DNA of 64,000 nucleotides from the NCBI RefSeq assembly GCF_007829955.1, contig NZ_VIWX01000003.1:62001-126000 (forward strand), written 5' to 3'. The DNA is from Saccharopolyspora dendranthemae. GTDB taxonomy: Bacteria; Actinomycetota; Actinomycetes; Mycobacteriales; Pseudonocardiaceae. A program made the translations under genes and the position numbers. How positions within the stretch are numbered: position 1 is the stretch's first letter; every line of letters starts with the position of its first letter. Of this stretch, positions 42,686 to 51,003 are shown one piece after another. Under the pieces are notes generated by a model, which saw nothing but the letters and a program-made list of their open reading frames with translations, was not told the DNA's origin and did not search any database.

Positions 42686-43084
42686 TCAGCCGGTCACCGC
42701 GTGGTGGCCCTGCACCGCAACGGGTGCCGGAGCCTCGGGCAGCGTCTCGCTCGGGGGAACCTCGTCGTTCGGCGGCTGCTCGGTCGGCGGTGTCGGCTCG
42801 GTCTCCGGCGGCTCGGTGGGCTCCTCGGCCGGCGGCTCGCTCGGGCCTTCCTCGATCGGAGCGTTGGCGCACACCACGTTCTGCGGGGACGCGATGGGCA
42901 CGACCGCGCCGAGGATGGCGATGTTGTTGCCGCACAGCTGGACCGGCAGCAAGCTCAGGTTGTTGTCGTTGCCGACGTTGACGCCGTCGTTGTCGGTGCT
43001 GTCGGCGAACGCCTGGGTGCCACCGATGACCATGCTCGCGGTACCCATGGCCAGCGCGCCCGCCAGATAAGCAGTCTTGCGCAT
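42686..43084 (-). CDS. Secreted chaplin-like protein with Pro/Glu-rich tail
   Basis: 132-residue precursor. Signal peptide MRKTAYLAGALAMGTASMV to about Ala27. The mature N-part, VGNDNNLSLLPVQLCGNNIA then ILGAVVPIASPQNVVC, resembles chaplin-type surface domains with two Cys. The C-terminal half is a Pro/Glu/Thr-rich tail ending VAVQGHHAVTG and lacks a sortase motif. Likely a cell-surface or secreted protein; the chaplin link is by pattern only. GGAAGAGGAAG precedes the ATG. Confidence 0.65.
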   Translation of the reverse strand: MRKTAYLAGALAMGTASMVIGGTQAFADSTDNDGVNVGNDNNLSLLPVQLCGNNIAILGAVVPIASPQNVVCANAPIEEGPSEPPAEEPTEPPETEPTPPTEQPPNDEVPPSETLPEAPAPVAVQGHHAVTG

Positions 43085-43133
43085 AGATCGCTTCCTCTTC
43101 CTTTTCCTCGGGGGAATTCCTCCTGCGGCGCGG

Positions 43134-43946
43134 TCACCACAGGTGGACGAGCGTGCCCAGTGGCAGCGTTGCCAGCAGGCGCAGCGCGTCGTCGGGAACG
43201 CGGACGCAGCCGTCGCTGCTGGCCTGGCCGAAGACCGAGGGGTCGGGCCAGCCGTGCAGCGCGACCGTGCCCGGTCCGCCTCCGTACGTGCTGAAGGTGT
43301 TGGAGTGGGTGCCCAGCGGCAGGATGATCGGGCTGAACTTGGTGACCGTCTCTTCGATCGCGGCCATGATGTAGGTGCGTCCGCGCGGCGTCGGTGAATC
43401 CGACGCCCCGACTCCGACGACCCATTCGCCGATCACGGCGCCGTTCCGGCGCACCATGAGCTTGCGCGCGTCGACCTCGACGTCGACCGCGTAGGGGGTG
43501 CGGGCACGTTCGACCTGCCCGTTCACCTGCACCCAGCCGGTGGCGCCGTTGGGCCTGGAGGGCAGCAGGACCTGCGCCCACCCGCCGCGCTCGGCGATCA
43601 CCGGCACCCACGTCGGGTTGTTCAGCTGCTTGGCGGGCAGCTTCGCGAACACCGGGCCGTCGGGCGATTGGTGCACGCCCACGTCGGAGAGAACCCGCAG
43701 CAGCACTCCGCCGTTCGCCGCAGCCGGATCAGGGTCCGTTGGGGCGGTGGGGAAGTCGGCGAAGGTGGTGGAGTCGGCCTGCATCCCCAGGTCCGCCCTG
43801 GCCATGGCGTAGGGCGGACGTTCGACCGGGGCGGCGTCCGGATCCGGAGCGCAACCGGTCAGCGCGAGGCATGCCACACCCAGCGCGGCGGCAGTCAGAG
43901 ACCGCGCCACGCGTGCGGTGCCGCCGGCTGTGCGACGTAGGCTCAT
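43134..43946 (-). CDS. L,D-transpeptidase lipoprotein (YkuD domain)
   Basis: 270 residues. A basic start and hydrophobic stretch end in a lipobox LTGC. A middle SH3-like domain (VGVHQSPDGPVFAKLPAKQL, WAQVLLPSRPNGATGWVQ) precedes the YkuD domain: HGWPDPSVFGQ and ASSDGCVRVPDDA, with catalytic His, Ser-x-Gly-Cys and Arg. It forms or remodels 3-3 peptidoglycan links or anchors proteins outside the membrane. Start taken as the second of two adjacent ATGs because AGGAG is six bases upstream. Confidence 0.9.
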   Translation of the reverse strand: MSLRRTAGGTARVARSLTAAALGVACLALTGCAPDPDAAPVERPPYAMARADLGMQADSTTFADFPTAPTDPDPAAANGGVLLRVLSDVGVHQSPDGPVFAKLPAKQLNNPTWVPVIAERGGWAQVLLPSRPNGATGWVQVNGQVERARTPYAVDVEVDARKLMVRRNGAVIGEWVVGVGASDSPTPRGRTYIMAAIEETVTKFSPIILPLGTHSNTFSTYGGGPGTVALHGWPDPSVFGQASSDGCVRVPDDALRLLATLPLGTLVHLW

Positions 43947-44227
43947 CATCGGCTCCTGGCCCGTTGGCGCTGTGGGCCTCCGGGCCGAAATACCTTGGGC
44001 GCCCGGAGGTCGGCTTCTGATCGGAGAGATCAAATGCCAACGGGAAGCTATCCGCGCCCCTTCGCGCCACTACACCGGCCTGCGCTTCGCCGAGGACCCC
44101 CATTCGGCGGCTGAACTGCGAAAACGTGTTCGCTCACGGACCGAGTCAGAGTCGTTACGGAGAGCTGATCACCTGATGGTGTGGATCTTTTCCCTCGTTC
44201 GAGCGACGACCCGCCCTGGAACACCAC

Positions 44228-44998
44228 TCAGTCGAGAGCGCGGCGCAGGAAGAACCTGATGCCGAGAGTGCCGAACAGCAGCAGCGCGAACAGCAGCGCC
44301 ACCACGCAGACCCACGGGGCCATGTGCGGGATCCCCGGCAGCAGCGCCCCGCGCATGCCCTCGCTGACGTAGGTCAGCGGGTTGATCGCGCACACCACCT
44401 GGAACCAGCGCAGGTGCTCCAGCTGGGCCCACGGGAACTGGGTCGCGCCGGTGAACATCAGCGGAGCCAGGATCACCGCGAACATGATGTTGATGCGCCG
44501 CGGCGGCACGGCCGCGCCCACCGTCAGCCCGACCGCGGCCCCGGCCGCCGAACCGAGCACCATGCACAGCAACGCAAACGGCAGACCCGACAGGTCCCAG
44601 TCGATCCGGCCGAGCATCCACATGCCCAACGGCACCATCAGCACCGCCGCGAAGAGCCCGCGCAGCGCTCCGAAGAGCATCTTCTCCACCGCCACCCAGC
44701 TGATCGGCAGCGGAGCCAGCAGCCGGTCCTCGATCTCCCGCGAGTACGAGAAGTCCAGGACCAGCGGGAACGAGGTGTTCTGCAGGGCCACCAGGAACGC
44801 GTTGAGCGCGATCATCCCGGGCAGCAGCACCTGCGCGTAGCCGGGCTGGGTGTAGCCGAGCTCGCCGAGGACCTTGCCGAAGATGAACAGCAGCGCCACC
44901 GGCTGCACCAGCACCTGCGCCAGGAAGCTCGGCAGCTCCCGGCCGGTGACGAAGACGTCGCGCCCGAGCACGGCGAGAAACGCGCGCACCGAACTCAT
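44228..44998 (-). CDS. ABC-2 type transporter permease
   Basis: 256-residue membrane component with six predicted helices. It begins MSSVRAFLAVLGRDVFVTGR, has FSYSREIEDRLLAPLPISWV after the second helix and INPLTYVSEGMRGALLPG, the ABC-2 signature, near the C-terminus. Its ATG overlaps the stop of the ATPase gene as ATGA. Together they form a drug-type exporter of the daunorubicin-resistance kind. Confidence 0.92.
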   Translation of the reverse strand: MSSVRAFLAVLGRDVFVTGRELPSFLAQVLVQPVALLFIFGKVLGELGYTQPGYAQVLLPGMIALNAFLVALQNTSFPLVLDFSYSREIEDRLLAPLPISWVAVEKMLFGALRGLFAAVLMVPLGMWMLGRIDWDLSGLPFALLCMVLGSAAGAAVGLTVGAAVPPRRINIMFAVILAPLMFTGATQFPWAQLEHLRWFQVVCAINPLTYVSEGMRGALLPGIPHMAPWVCVVALLFALLLFGTLGIRFFLRRALD

Positions 44999-45966
44999 CG
45001 CAGCTCCCGTCCGGTCAGGTCGATGAAGACGTCTTCCAGCGTCGCCGAGCCCAGCGACAGGTCGCTGACCGGGATCCGCTGCTGGTGCAGTGTCTGCGCG
45101 ATCGGGCCCAGCAGCGCAGCGGGCTCGGAGCCGACGTAGAGCCGGATCCGCAGCTCGGCGGCGTCGGCGCCGCTGATCCGCTCGACCTGCTGCACCCCGT
45201 CGACCTCCCCGAGCAGATCGGAGATCTTGTCCGGCTCGTAGCCGTCGGGGAGCACCGTGGCGTCGATCGTCCCGCTGCCGGGCAGCGAGCGGATCAGGGC
45301 GTCCGGGGTGTCCAGCGTGAGCAGCTTGCCGTGGTCGACGACGCCGACCCGGTCGGAGAGCTTCTCCGCCTCGTCCATGTCGTGCGTGGTCAGCACCACC
45401 GTGACGCCCTCGGCGCGCAGGTCGTTGATCCGGTCGTGGACGAACAGCCGCGCCTGCGGGTCCAGGCCGGTGGAGGGTTCGTCGAGGAACAGGACCTCGG
45501 GCTTGTGGATCAGCGCGCGGGCGATCATCAGCCGCTGCGATTGACCGCCGGAGAGGTCGTCGACGCGGGCCTTGGCCTTGTCGGAGAGACCCATCCGGTC
45601 CAGCAGCTCGTCGGCCAGCCGATGCCGTTCGGCCCGCGGAACCCCGTGGTAGTTGGCGTGCCAGATGAGGTTCTGCCGCGAGTCCAGGGAGCGGTCCAGG
45701 TTCACCCGCTGCGGCACGACGGCGACCTTGCTGCGCGCACCCACCGGATCAGCGGCCACGTCGACCCCGGCGACGGTCGCCGTGCCGCTGCTCAGCTGGA
45801 CCCGGGTGGTGAGGATGCCGACGGTGGTGGTCTTGCCCGCACCGTTGGGGCCGAGCAGCCCGAAGACCTCTCCCGCTCGCACCTGGAAGGAGAGCCCGTC
45901 GACCGCGTTGGCACGACTCTTGGGATACCGCTTGACCAGCTCGTTGACCTCGACCGCGACCGTCAC
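44995..45966 (-). CDS. ABC exporter ATP-binding protein, DrrA-like
   Basis: 323 residues. Walker A GPNGAGKTT, signature LSGGQSQRLMIAR, Walker B VLFLDEPSTGLDP and the H-loop VVLTTHDMDEAEKLSD are complete. A C-terminal regulatory region follows. GTG 45966 is chosen because a GAGGGGGC stretch lies just upstream; another GTG at 45999 is possible. It is coupled to the permease gene and divergent from the MarR gene 118 bases away. The substrate is likely a hydrophobic drug or lipid. Confidence 0.92.
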   Translation of the reverse strand: MTVAVEVNELVKRYPKSRANAVDGLSFQVRAGEVFGLLGPNGAGKTTTVGILTTRVQLSSGTATVAGVDVAADPVGARSKVAVVPQRVNLDRSLDSRQNLIWHANYHGVPRAERHRLADELLDRMGLSDKAKARVDDLSGGQSQRLMIARALIHKPEVLFLDEPSTGLDPQARLFVHDRINDLRAEGVTVVLTTHDMDEAEKLSDRVGVVDHGKLLTLDTPDALIRSLPGSGTIDATVLPDGYEPDKISDLLGEVDGVQQVERISGADAAELRIRLYVGSEPAALLGPIAQTLHQQRIPVSDLSLGSATLEDVFIDLTGRELR

Positions 45967-46084
45967 ATCGCCCCCTCGCTCGGGTTCGATGTTAGTCACG
46001 GGAAGCGGAGGTCCGGCAATCCAATTTAGTTCGGAGGCTCACGAGTCGATCCCGAAGCACGCAGGAGCTCGGTAGCCTGACCGG

Positions 46085-46564
46085 GTGAGTGAGGCGACGA
46101 CCGAACAGCTGACCCCCTGGCTCGGCGACACGGAGATGACGGCGTGGCGCGCCTACATCGTGGGCAGCGCGCTCCTGGAGCACAGGCTCAACCGAGAGCT
46201 GCAGCTCTCGCACGGCCTGTCGATCGCCGACTACGAGATCCTGGTCTCGCTGTCGGAGGTGCCGGACATGCGGATGCGCATGAGCGAACTGGCGGCCGGC
46301 ATCGCGCACTCCAAGAGCCGCATGTCCCACCAGATCCGCAGGCTGGAACGCGAGGGCCTGGTCCGTCGCCAGGAGTGCCCGGAAGACGGCCGCGGCGTGC
46401 TCGCAGCCCTCACCGACAAGGGCATGGCCAAGCTGCGCGAAGCGGCCCCCTCCCACGTCCAGGGCGTCCGCGAGCACATGATCGACCTGCTCGAGCCCGA
46501 CGAGCAGAAGACCCTGGGAGAGATCTTCACCCGCCTCACCGGCCACCTCCGCAGCATCGAATGA
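46085..46564 (+). CDS. MarR family transcriptional regulator
   Basis: 159 residues. The winged helix-turn-helix is at about 50-110: MRMSELAAGIAHSKSRMSHQ, then IRRLEREGLVRRQECPEDGR with the typical wing, and VLAALTDKGMAKLREA. GTG start. Divergent from the DrrA-like ABC exporter, so control of that exporter is the likely role. tRNA-Ser(TGA) follows 50 bases downstream. Confidence 0.93.
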   Translation: MSEATTEQLTPWLGDTEMTAWRAYIVGSALLEHRLNRELQLSHGLSIADYEILVSLSEVPDMRMRMSELAAGIAHSKSRMSHQIRRLEREGLVRRQECPEDGRGVLAALTDKGMAKLREAAPSHVQGVREHMIDLLEPDEQKTLGEIFTRLTGHLRSIE

Positions 46565-46614
46565 CCCCGGACCGGCTGTAGGCCGACCACGCGCAGTTGG
46601 CTACGCTGCGGCGT

Positions 46615-46699
46615 GGAAGCGTGGCAGAGCGGCCGAATGCACTCGCCTTGAAAGCGAGCGTCGGGAGACCGACCGCGGGTTCGAATCCCGCCGCTTCCG
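46615..46699 (+). tRNA. tRNA-Ser(TGA), integration site of AICE 2
   Basis: 85 nt. Acceptor GGAAGCG pairs with CGCTTCC. Anticodon loop CTTGAAA gives TGA. Long variable arm and T-arm GCGGGTTCGAATCCCGC. The 3' 53 bases lie inside the att repeat, so the gene was rebuilt by the element on integration. Confidence 0.97.
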
Positions 46700-46701
46700 C
46701 T
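46647..46701. repeat. Left attachment site (attL) of AICE 2
   Basis: 55 bp from the anticodon loop to one base past the tRNA, identical to 62398-62452. Confidence 0.93.
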
Positions 46702-46716
46702 CAGCTGACCAGCACA

Positions 46717-46755
46717 AACAGGACCCGGCGGGGATCTCCCCCACCGGGCCCTGTT
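46717..46755 (+). terminator. Terminator after tRNA-Ser(TGA), supplied by AICE 2
   Basis: AACAGG-CCCGG-GGGG and CCCC-CCGGG-CCTGTT pair with small bulges. The chromosomal counterpart, now displaced to 62468-62506, has arms AACATGGCCCG and CGGGCCATGTT. Confidence 0.75.
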
Positions 46756-46757
46756 GC

Positions 46758-46785
46758 TGCTGGTAGCAGTTTTGGTAGCAGTTGC
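46758..46785. repeat. Putative integrase arm-type site, left end of AICE 2
   Basis: Two GGTAGCAG units in TGGTAGCAGTTTTGGTAGCA, recurring at 62283-62309 near the other end as GTGGTAGCAGTCCCGGTAGC. Confidence 0.5.
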
Positions 46786-46791
46786 GCCCCG

Positions 46792-48060
46792 TCAGGCCGT
46801 CCGCGACGGTTCGGCCACCTTTCCATCTGAGTCGGATTCGCCGTCCGCCGACTTCCACAGCAGTCCCCCGACGCTGTGGGCCACGTCGCGACGGATCGCA
46901 GCGGTCACGTGCTGGTACCTGGCCGCCATCGCGGTGTTGGACCACCCCATGACGCCCATGACCGTCCGCTCCGGGACTCCGATCAAGAGCAAGACCGTCG
47001 CGGCAGTGTGCCTGGCGTCGTGCAGCCGCCTTTCTGAGACGCCGGCTCGTTCCAGAAGCCGGAGCCAGTGGGCGTAGTCCGTTCGCGGATGGAGAGGGCC
47101 GCCCTTGGGCTTGGTGAACACGTAGTCGCTCTCCTCCCACATGTCGGCCGCAAGGTACCGTTCGCTCTCCTGCTGGTCGCGGTGTTCCTTGAGCAGCTGA
47201 ACCAGCTCATCGGGAAGGCCCATGCCGCGCATCCCCGCCCGCGACTTCGTCCCTGCGGTCTCCTCCCTGCCCGGGGCCCTCTGCGGGCAGTGTCCGGCGC
47301 GCTTGCGCCCGCACTTCTCGCCGCAGCCGTGCTTCCACTTCGGTCGGAGCCGATTCCGGCGAACAACGAGTGTCCCGGCCTCAAGGTCGACGTCCGACCA
47401 TTGCAGGCCAAGCACCTCGCCCTGCCTGAGGCCGAGAGCCAGGGCAATCGCCCAACGCGCACTGTCTCGCTGCTCTTGAGCGGTTTCGAGCAAACATTTG
47501 ATCTCTTCGACCGTGTACGGCTCAACCTCGGTCTCGTCGACCTTCGGCGCGCGGGCAATCGACGCCGGGTTTTCAGTGATGTGCTTGCGCCGCTTCGCCT
47601 CGTTGAGCGCCGCACGAATGGTCCGGTGAACTTGGTGCGCATTTCCCGCCTTCGCCCCGGCTTGGATCATCTTCCGGTAAAGGCGTTCAAGGTGCTCCGG
47701 TTCCAACTTGTCGAGCCTGTGACCACCGATTCCGGGGACAAGATGCACCCGGACGGCATTGGCGTAGGCATCCCATGCGTTTTCCGTGATGGCCGGCGGC
47801 GCGACGATGGTTTCCAGCCAGTGCGTGAGCCACTGCGCAACCGTCCAGGGCTGGCCGGCCTTGCGCACCTTTCCCTCATCTCGTTCGCGCTCAAGCTTGC
47901 GGACCTTCGCTGCTACTTCGGTTTTCGTCTTGCCACGCACGTGCCGACGGTCCGGCCGCCCGTTGTCCTTGGTTCCAACACTCACCCATCCATGCCACGA
48001 GCCGTCAGAGCCTTTGTGAATGCTCGAACCGCCGTTGGCGTTCCTGCTCTTCTTCGCCAT
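46792..48060 (-). CDS. int: Tyrosine site-specific integrase of AICE 2
   Basis: 422-residue tyrosine recombinase. The N-terminal arm-binding domain (SSIHKGSDGSWHGWVSVGTK) is followed by a SAM-like core-binding domain and the catalytic domain: LALGLRQGEVLGLQWSDVD (first Arg), RRLHDARHTAATVLL (His-x-x-Arg), GWSNTAMAARYQHVT with Tyr382. An insertion with GCGEKCGRKRAGHC is Cys-rich and may bind zinc, a feature seen in some actinomycete integrases. GAGGGAG precedes the ATG. It reads toward the att site in the tRNA. Confidence 0.95.
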   Translation of the reverse strand: MAKKSRNANGGSSIHKGSDGSWHGWVSVGTKDNGRPDRRHVRGKTKTEVAAKVRKLERERDEGKVRKAGQPWTVAQWLTHWLETIVAPPAITENAWDAYANAVRVHLVPGIGGHRLDKLEPEHLERLYRKMIQAGAKAGNAHQVHRTIRAALNEAKRRKHITENPASIARAPKVDETEVEPYTVEEIKCLLETAQEQRDSARWAIALALGLRQGEVLGLQWSDVDLEAGTLVVRRNRLRPKWKHGCGEKCGRKRAGHCPQRAPGREETAGTKSRAGMRGMGLPDELVQLLKEHRDQQESERYLAADMWEESDYVFTKPKGGPLHPRTDYAHWLRLLERAGVSERRLHDARHTAATVLLLIGVPERTVMGVMGWSNTAMAARYQHVTAAIRRDVAHSVGGLLWKSADGESDSDGKVAEPSRTA

Positions 48061-48071
48061 TGGTATCTCCC

Positions 48072-48371
48072 TCAGGCCTTCGACGGTCGACGTTGAACGA
48101 GTCGGGCTGCGTAGTCCTCAATCGCGTTCTTGGGCACGCGGCGCAGCCGGCCGATCTGGACGGATTCGAGCTCGCCATCGCGGACCAGGGAGTAGGTCTT
48201 CGTCCGGCCAATTCCGAGGCACTCGGCGGCTTCCTCAACCGTCAGCAGCACTCGTTCCGGCATCGCACGGACTACCTGCTCTGGCTGAGGTGGCTCGGCG
48301 GTCTGCTGATCCGCGAGCAAGGCCGCAAGCGATGCGAGCGTGGCGGCGAGCTGTGCGGTGTTCGCGGTCAT
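48072..48371 (-). CDS. xis: Excisionase-like helix-turn-helix protein of AICE 2
   Basis: 99 residues. A helical N-terminus (ANTAQLAATLASLAALLADQ) precedes the excisionase motif LLTVEEAAECLGIGRTKTYS and VRDGELESVQIGRLRRVPKN. ATG 48371 overlaps the stop of the upstream ATPase gene (ATGA) and lies 11 bases before int. The open frame continues upstream through the heptamer array, which is not part of this gene. Confidence 0.9.
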   Translation of the reverse strand: MTANTAQLAATLASLAALLADQQTAEPPQPEQVVRAMPERVLLTVEEAAECLGIGRTKTYSLVRDGELESVQIGRLRRVPKNAIEDYAARLVQRRPSKA

Positions 48372-49663
48372 GCGACCCCCCTGTGGTTCGTGGCGTCCGG
48401 GGTAGCCGTCCCAGCCGTCCCATCCGTCCCGATGCAGGTCAGCGCGGGACGGCTTGGGGTGTTGGGACGGCTTTTGCCGTCCCACGGGACTGGGCCGGTG
48501 ATCTGGGTGGGACGGCTCGTGCCGTCCCAGCCGGTGTTGCCGTCCCGCGCTGACCTGGGTTGGGACGCTTGGGACGGCTGGGACGCTTCTCCGGGACCGT
48601 CCTCGGGTGGGCAGTAGCGCTGCCAAGCGTCGACGAAGTCCGAGCGGCGGTAACCCTTAGCTTGGGAGCCGTCGGGAAACCGGACGTTTCCGGATCGGAT
48701 CTCGAAGTCCGTCAACAGCTTCGAGAGTTTGCTGGGGTTGAGCCCCAGCGGGCCGTACTCGCACCAGGGCGCTTCGAGGTCGGCGTTGAGCTTTCCCAGC
48801 AGGTCGCTGGTGGAGATGGCTTGCTGATCGGCGAAGGCGCGGCGGATGTCGACCAGCAGGCGGATTCGCACCGAGCCCTGATCGCTGTTGTCGGCTTCGG
48901 CCAGCAGGTCCACAGCGGCTTGCCTCGCTCGCTCCGGCCACGTCTCCCCTGCGTGGTCAGCAATTGCGATCAGCGGTTCCCAGGTGTCGGCCGCTCGGTC
49001 TTCGAGCGGCATCTCGGGTTCGACAGCTTCGAGCTTGTCCAGGTCAGCACGCAGCCATCCACCGATCTTCTCCGCAATGCGGGTGAGCGACGGTCGGTCG
49101 CGGCGGTGACGGAAGGGCGAGACCTTCTCGCCCGGTGCGCGCCGGCGCATGCGGATCACGACCGCTCGGTCTTCGATCGTGTCGGGCATCGCGCCGATGC
49201 CAGCCAGAGCTGCCATCGCGAACGTCGGGATGGCCTCGACCTTGCGGGTGTTGGCGTCGTACCGGATCGCCGGGCGGTTCCGCTGGTGGCCGGCGTTGAG
49301 CAGGCCACGCAGGTCCTCGTTGCTGCCGGCATCGGCACCGAAAATCGTGTCGGCCTCGTCGACGAGCATGGTGGGCGGGTCATCGTCGATCGAGCGGTAC
49401 ACCGCCGACGGTGAGGCGTTGACGGTGATCAGCGGCTCGTGGCAGGCAGCTTCGACCACGTCGAGCAGTCGCGACTTGCCGCAGCGCTTCTCCGGTGCGC
49501 GGATCACCAGGCGCGGGGCGTGCGCCCACGCAGGCTGGGCGTGGGTCGCGGCGATCCACAGGACCACGGCGTCGACAGCCTGCGGGCTGGGCAGGATCAC
49601 GTACCGGGTCACCGCCTGGTGGAGCTCGTCCAAAAGCTCAGCGCCGGTGGTGGGTGCCGTCAT
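48368..49663 (-). CDS. DUF3631-type ATPase, RepAM-like replication protein
   Basis: 431 residues. P-loop RAPEKRCGKSRLLDVVEAAC (Gly62-Lys63-Ser64), Walker B TMLVDEAD, sensor-like AIPTFAMAALAGIG and arginine-rich DRAVVIRMRRRAPGE. A helical DUF3631 part (about 230-350) ends DFVDAWQRYCPPEDG. The last 70 residues are low-complexity because they are encoded by the GGGACGG repeat array. ATG 49663 has GGGAGG seven bases upstream; ATG 49696 would overlap the Prim-Pol stop. With the Prim-Pol protein it probably starts replication of the excised element. Confidence 0.88.
   Translation of the reverse strand: MTAPTTGAELLDELHQAVTRYVILPSPQAVDAVVLWIAATHAQPAWAHAPRLVIRAPEKRCGKSRLLDVVEAACHEPLITVNASPSAVYRSIDDDPPTMLVDEADTIFGADAGSNEDLRGLLNAGHQRNRPAIRYDANTRKVEAIPTFAMAALAGIGAMPDTIEDRAVVIRMRRRAPGEKVSPFRHRRDRPSLTRIAEKIGGWLRADLDKLEAVEPEMPLEDRAADTWEPLIAIADHAGETWPERARQAAVDLLAEADNSDQGSVRIRLLVDIRRAFADQQAISTSDLLGKLNADLEAPWCEYGPLGLNPSKLSKLLTDFEIRSGNVRFPDGSQAKGYRRSDFVDAWQRYCPPEDGPGEASQPSQASQPRSARDGNTGWDGTSRPTQITGPVPWDGKSRPNTPSRPALTCIGTDGTAGTATPDATNHRGVA
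48406..48586. repeat. Nested heptamer array, candidate replication origin of AICE 2
   Basis: Ten perfect CCGTCCC/GGGACGG heptamers in 172 bases (starting 48406, 48415, 48424, 48446, 48464, 48477, 48509, 48522, 48540, 48571) plus two GGGACGC variants. They form two 20-base hairpins, GGGACGGCTTTTGCCGTCCC and GGGACGGCTCGTGCCGTCCC, enclosed by a perfect 19-bp inverted repeat CAGGTCAGCGCGGGACGGC (48435-48453 and 48539-48557). All lies in the 3' end of the replication ATPase gene. Confidence 0.85.
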
Positions 49664-49692
49664 CGAGCTACCTCCCTTCGTGTCGGTGGTGG

Positions 49693-50694
49693 TCATGCCG
49701 CGCCTCGTCCCAGCAGGGATTCCGGGCCGTCGTGGGTTCCGCGCTCCCAACCCCGGATTGCGTTGCGTCGGGCGGCAGCGGGTTCGAGCGGCTTGCCGGT
49801 GCGCTCACGCCGACGAAGCGCGGCGGCGGTCAGGGCGTCGATCGCCTCGGTCGCCGTCCACGGGGCGATGTCGTGGGTAGCGAGGTTGGCCAGGCGGCGC
49901 GCGGCCGCGTAGACGAGCTGCCAACGCTCCCCCGGCTCGGTCTCGACCTTGGTCAGCTGGCCTTCCCAGACCCGCTCCCAGTAGCCCGGAGTGTGATCAC
50001 CCGGCCGCCCCGCGCCGAGGTTGGGAGCGACCGGTTCCGGTGTGGCCGGGGGCGTGACCCGGTGTCGCAGCCAGGCGGGCAGCTCGGCGATCTCAGCGGT
50101 CGCGGAGATCCGGCTGTAGGTGCCGGCGGTGTCCTCCGGGGGCGCGGCGATCGTGGTTTCCGGTGCCAGGACGTAGCCGCCTTGAGCGCGGACGTCGATC
50201 TGGTGCCCCACACGCCCCGTCGCATCGCTGGGCACGTCCAGCCCGGCCGGGGCGCGCAAATATAGGTGCCGGCCGCCGCTGGGCGTGGCGACGGTGAGCG
50301 TGGTCGGCCAGGACGCTCCGGCGGCGATGGTCAGGGCATCGAGGGCTTCCAACCCGTCGCCGACCGGACTGGGCACGTCGTAGGCAGCCGGTGCCGGCGG
50401 CTTGGGCTTGCGGTCGAGGTCAAGCACAACCAGACCGGACGGGCCGGTGGCGATGCCCACGCCGGCGCGGGGTGTGCGGGTCCACCACTGCCGGATCAAC
50501 TCCTGATCGGTGGTAGCCGCGAGCAGTCCGTGGCAGGGTTGCTCGGCGGTCAGGCACCGGCAGGCCTTGGGTGCGGCGTGGCCGGCCTTGCAGTGCCGGC
50601 AGTTGGCGAACGGTCGCTTGCTGAACGGGCGCAGCGGGAAGACGTACATGCCCTGGGCGGCAAGCCAGCTGGGAATGGTGATGTTCGTAGTCAT
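49693..50694 (-). CDS. Bifunctional DNA primase/polymerase (Prim-Pol) of AICE 2
   Basis: 333 residues. A Cys-rich N-terminal part (Cys32, 35, 45, 47, 54 in CRHCKAGHAAPKACRC and beyond) may bind zinc. The Prim-Pol catalytic core shows GLVVLDLDRK with Asp92 and Asp94, SGGRHLYL with His143, and QIDVRAQGGYVLAPETTI with the third acidic residue. A helical C-terminal domain with WERVWEGQL and RRNAIRGWERG follows. It lies between a small zinc-ribbon membrane protein and the DUF3631 ATPase, the standard replication pair of such elements. Confidence 0.93.
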   Translation of the reverse strand: MTTNITIPSWLAAQGMYVFPLRPFSKRPFANCRHCKAGHAAPKACRCLTAEQPCHGLLAATTDQELIRQWWTRTPRAGVGIATGPSGLVVLDLDRKPKPPAPAAYDVPSPVGDGLEALDALTIAAGASWPTTLTVATPSGGRHLYLRAPAGLDVPSDATGRVGHQIDVRAQGGYVLAPETTIAAPPEDTAGTYSRISATAEIAELPAWLRHRVTPPATPEPVAPNLGAGRPGDHTPGYWERVWEGQLTKVETEPGERWQLVYAAARRLANLATHDIAPWTATEAIDALTAAALRRRERTGKPLEPAAARRNAIRGWERGTHDGPESLLGRGAA

Positions 50695-50704
50695 GGCTGC
50701 CCCT

Positions 50705-50962
50705 TCAGTTGCGGTGGTGGTTGGCGCGGTGGACGCGGCGGGCGGCGTTGATGGCTCGGCGGCCGGCGCGGAGTCGGAGGCCGGTGCCGCCGCAGGGCTT
50801 GCAGAGGCGGATGGCTCGCAGGAATGGGGAGCGCAATTTGCCGGTGCCTCGGCAGGTGCGGCAGGCCTTGAAGGGCCAGAACCAGCACGTCACGCCGTAA
50901 CCGAACGTGAACAGGAGGAGCGCGAGGAACAGGGCGGTGCTAGCGGAGTCGGAGGGGGTCAC
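50705..50962 (-). CDS. Small membrane protein with CxxCxGTG zinc-ribbon motif
   Basis: 85 residues. One N-terminal membrane helix (ALFLALLLFTFGYGVTCWFW) precedes CRTCRGTGKLRSPF and CKPCGGTGLRLRAG, a DnaJ-like zinc ribbon, and a basic tail. Small proteins of this build are frequent between the transfer and replication genes of AICEs; role unknown. GTG start. Confidence 0.75.
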   Translation of the reverse strand: MTPSDSASTALFLALLLFTFGYGVTCWFWPFKACRTCRGTGKLRSPFLRAIRLCKPCGGTGLRLRAGRRAINAARRVHRANHHRN

Positions 50963-51003
50963 AGATGGCCTCCAGGGCTGTTTTTGGGCGCACTGGCCCG
51001 CAG

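Noticed and set aside
48406..48600. CRISPR array
   Set aside because: Repeats are only seven bases, occur in both orientations and have irregular spacing; they fit iterons and hairpins, not CRISPR.
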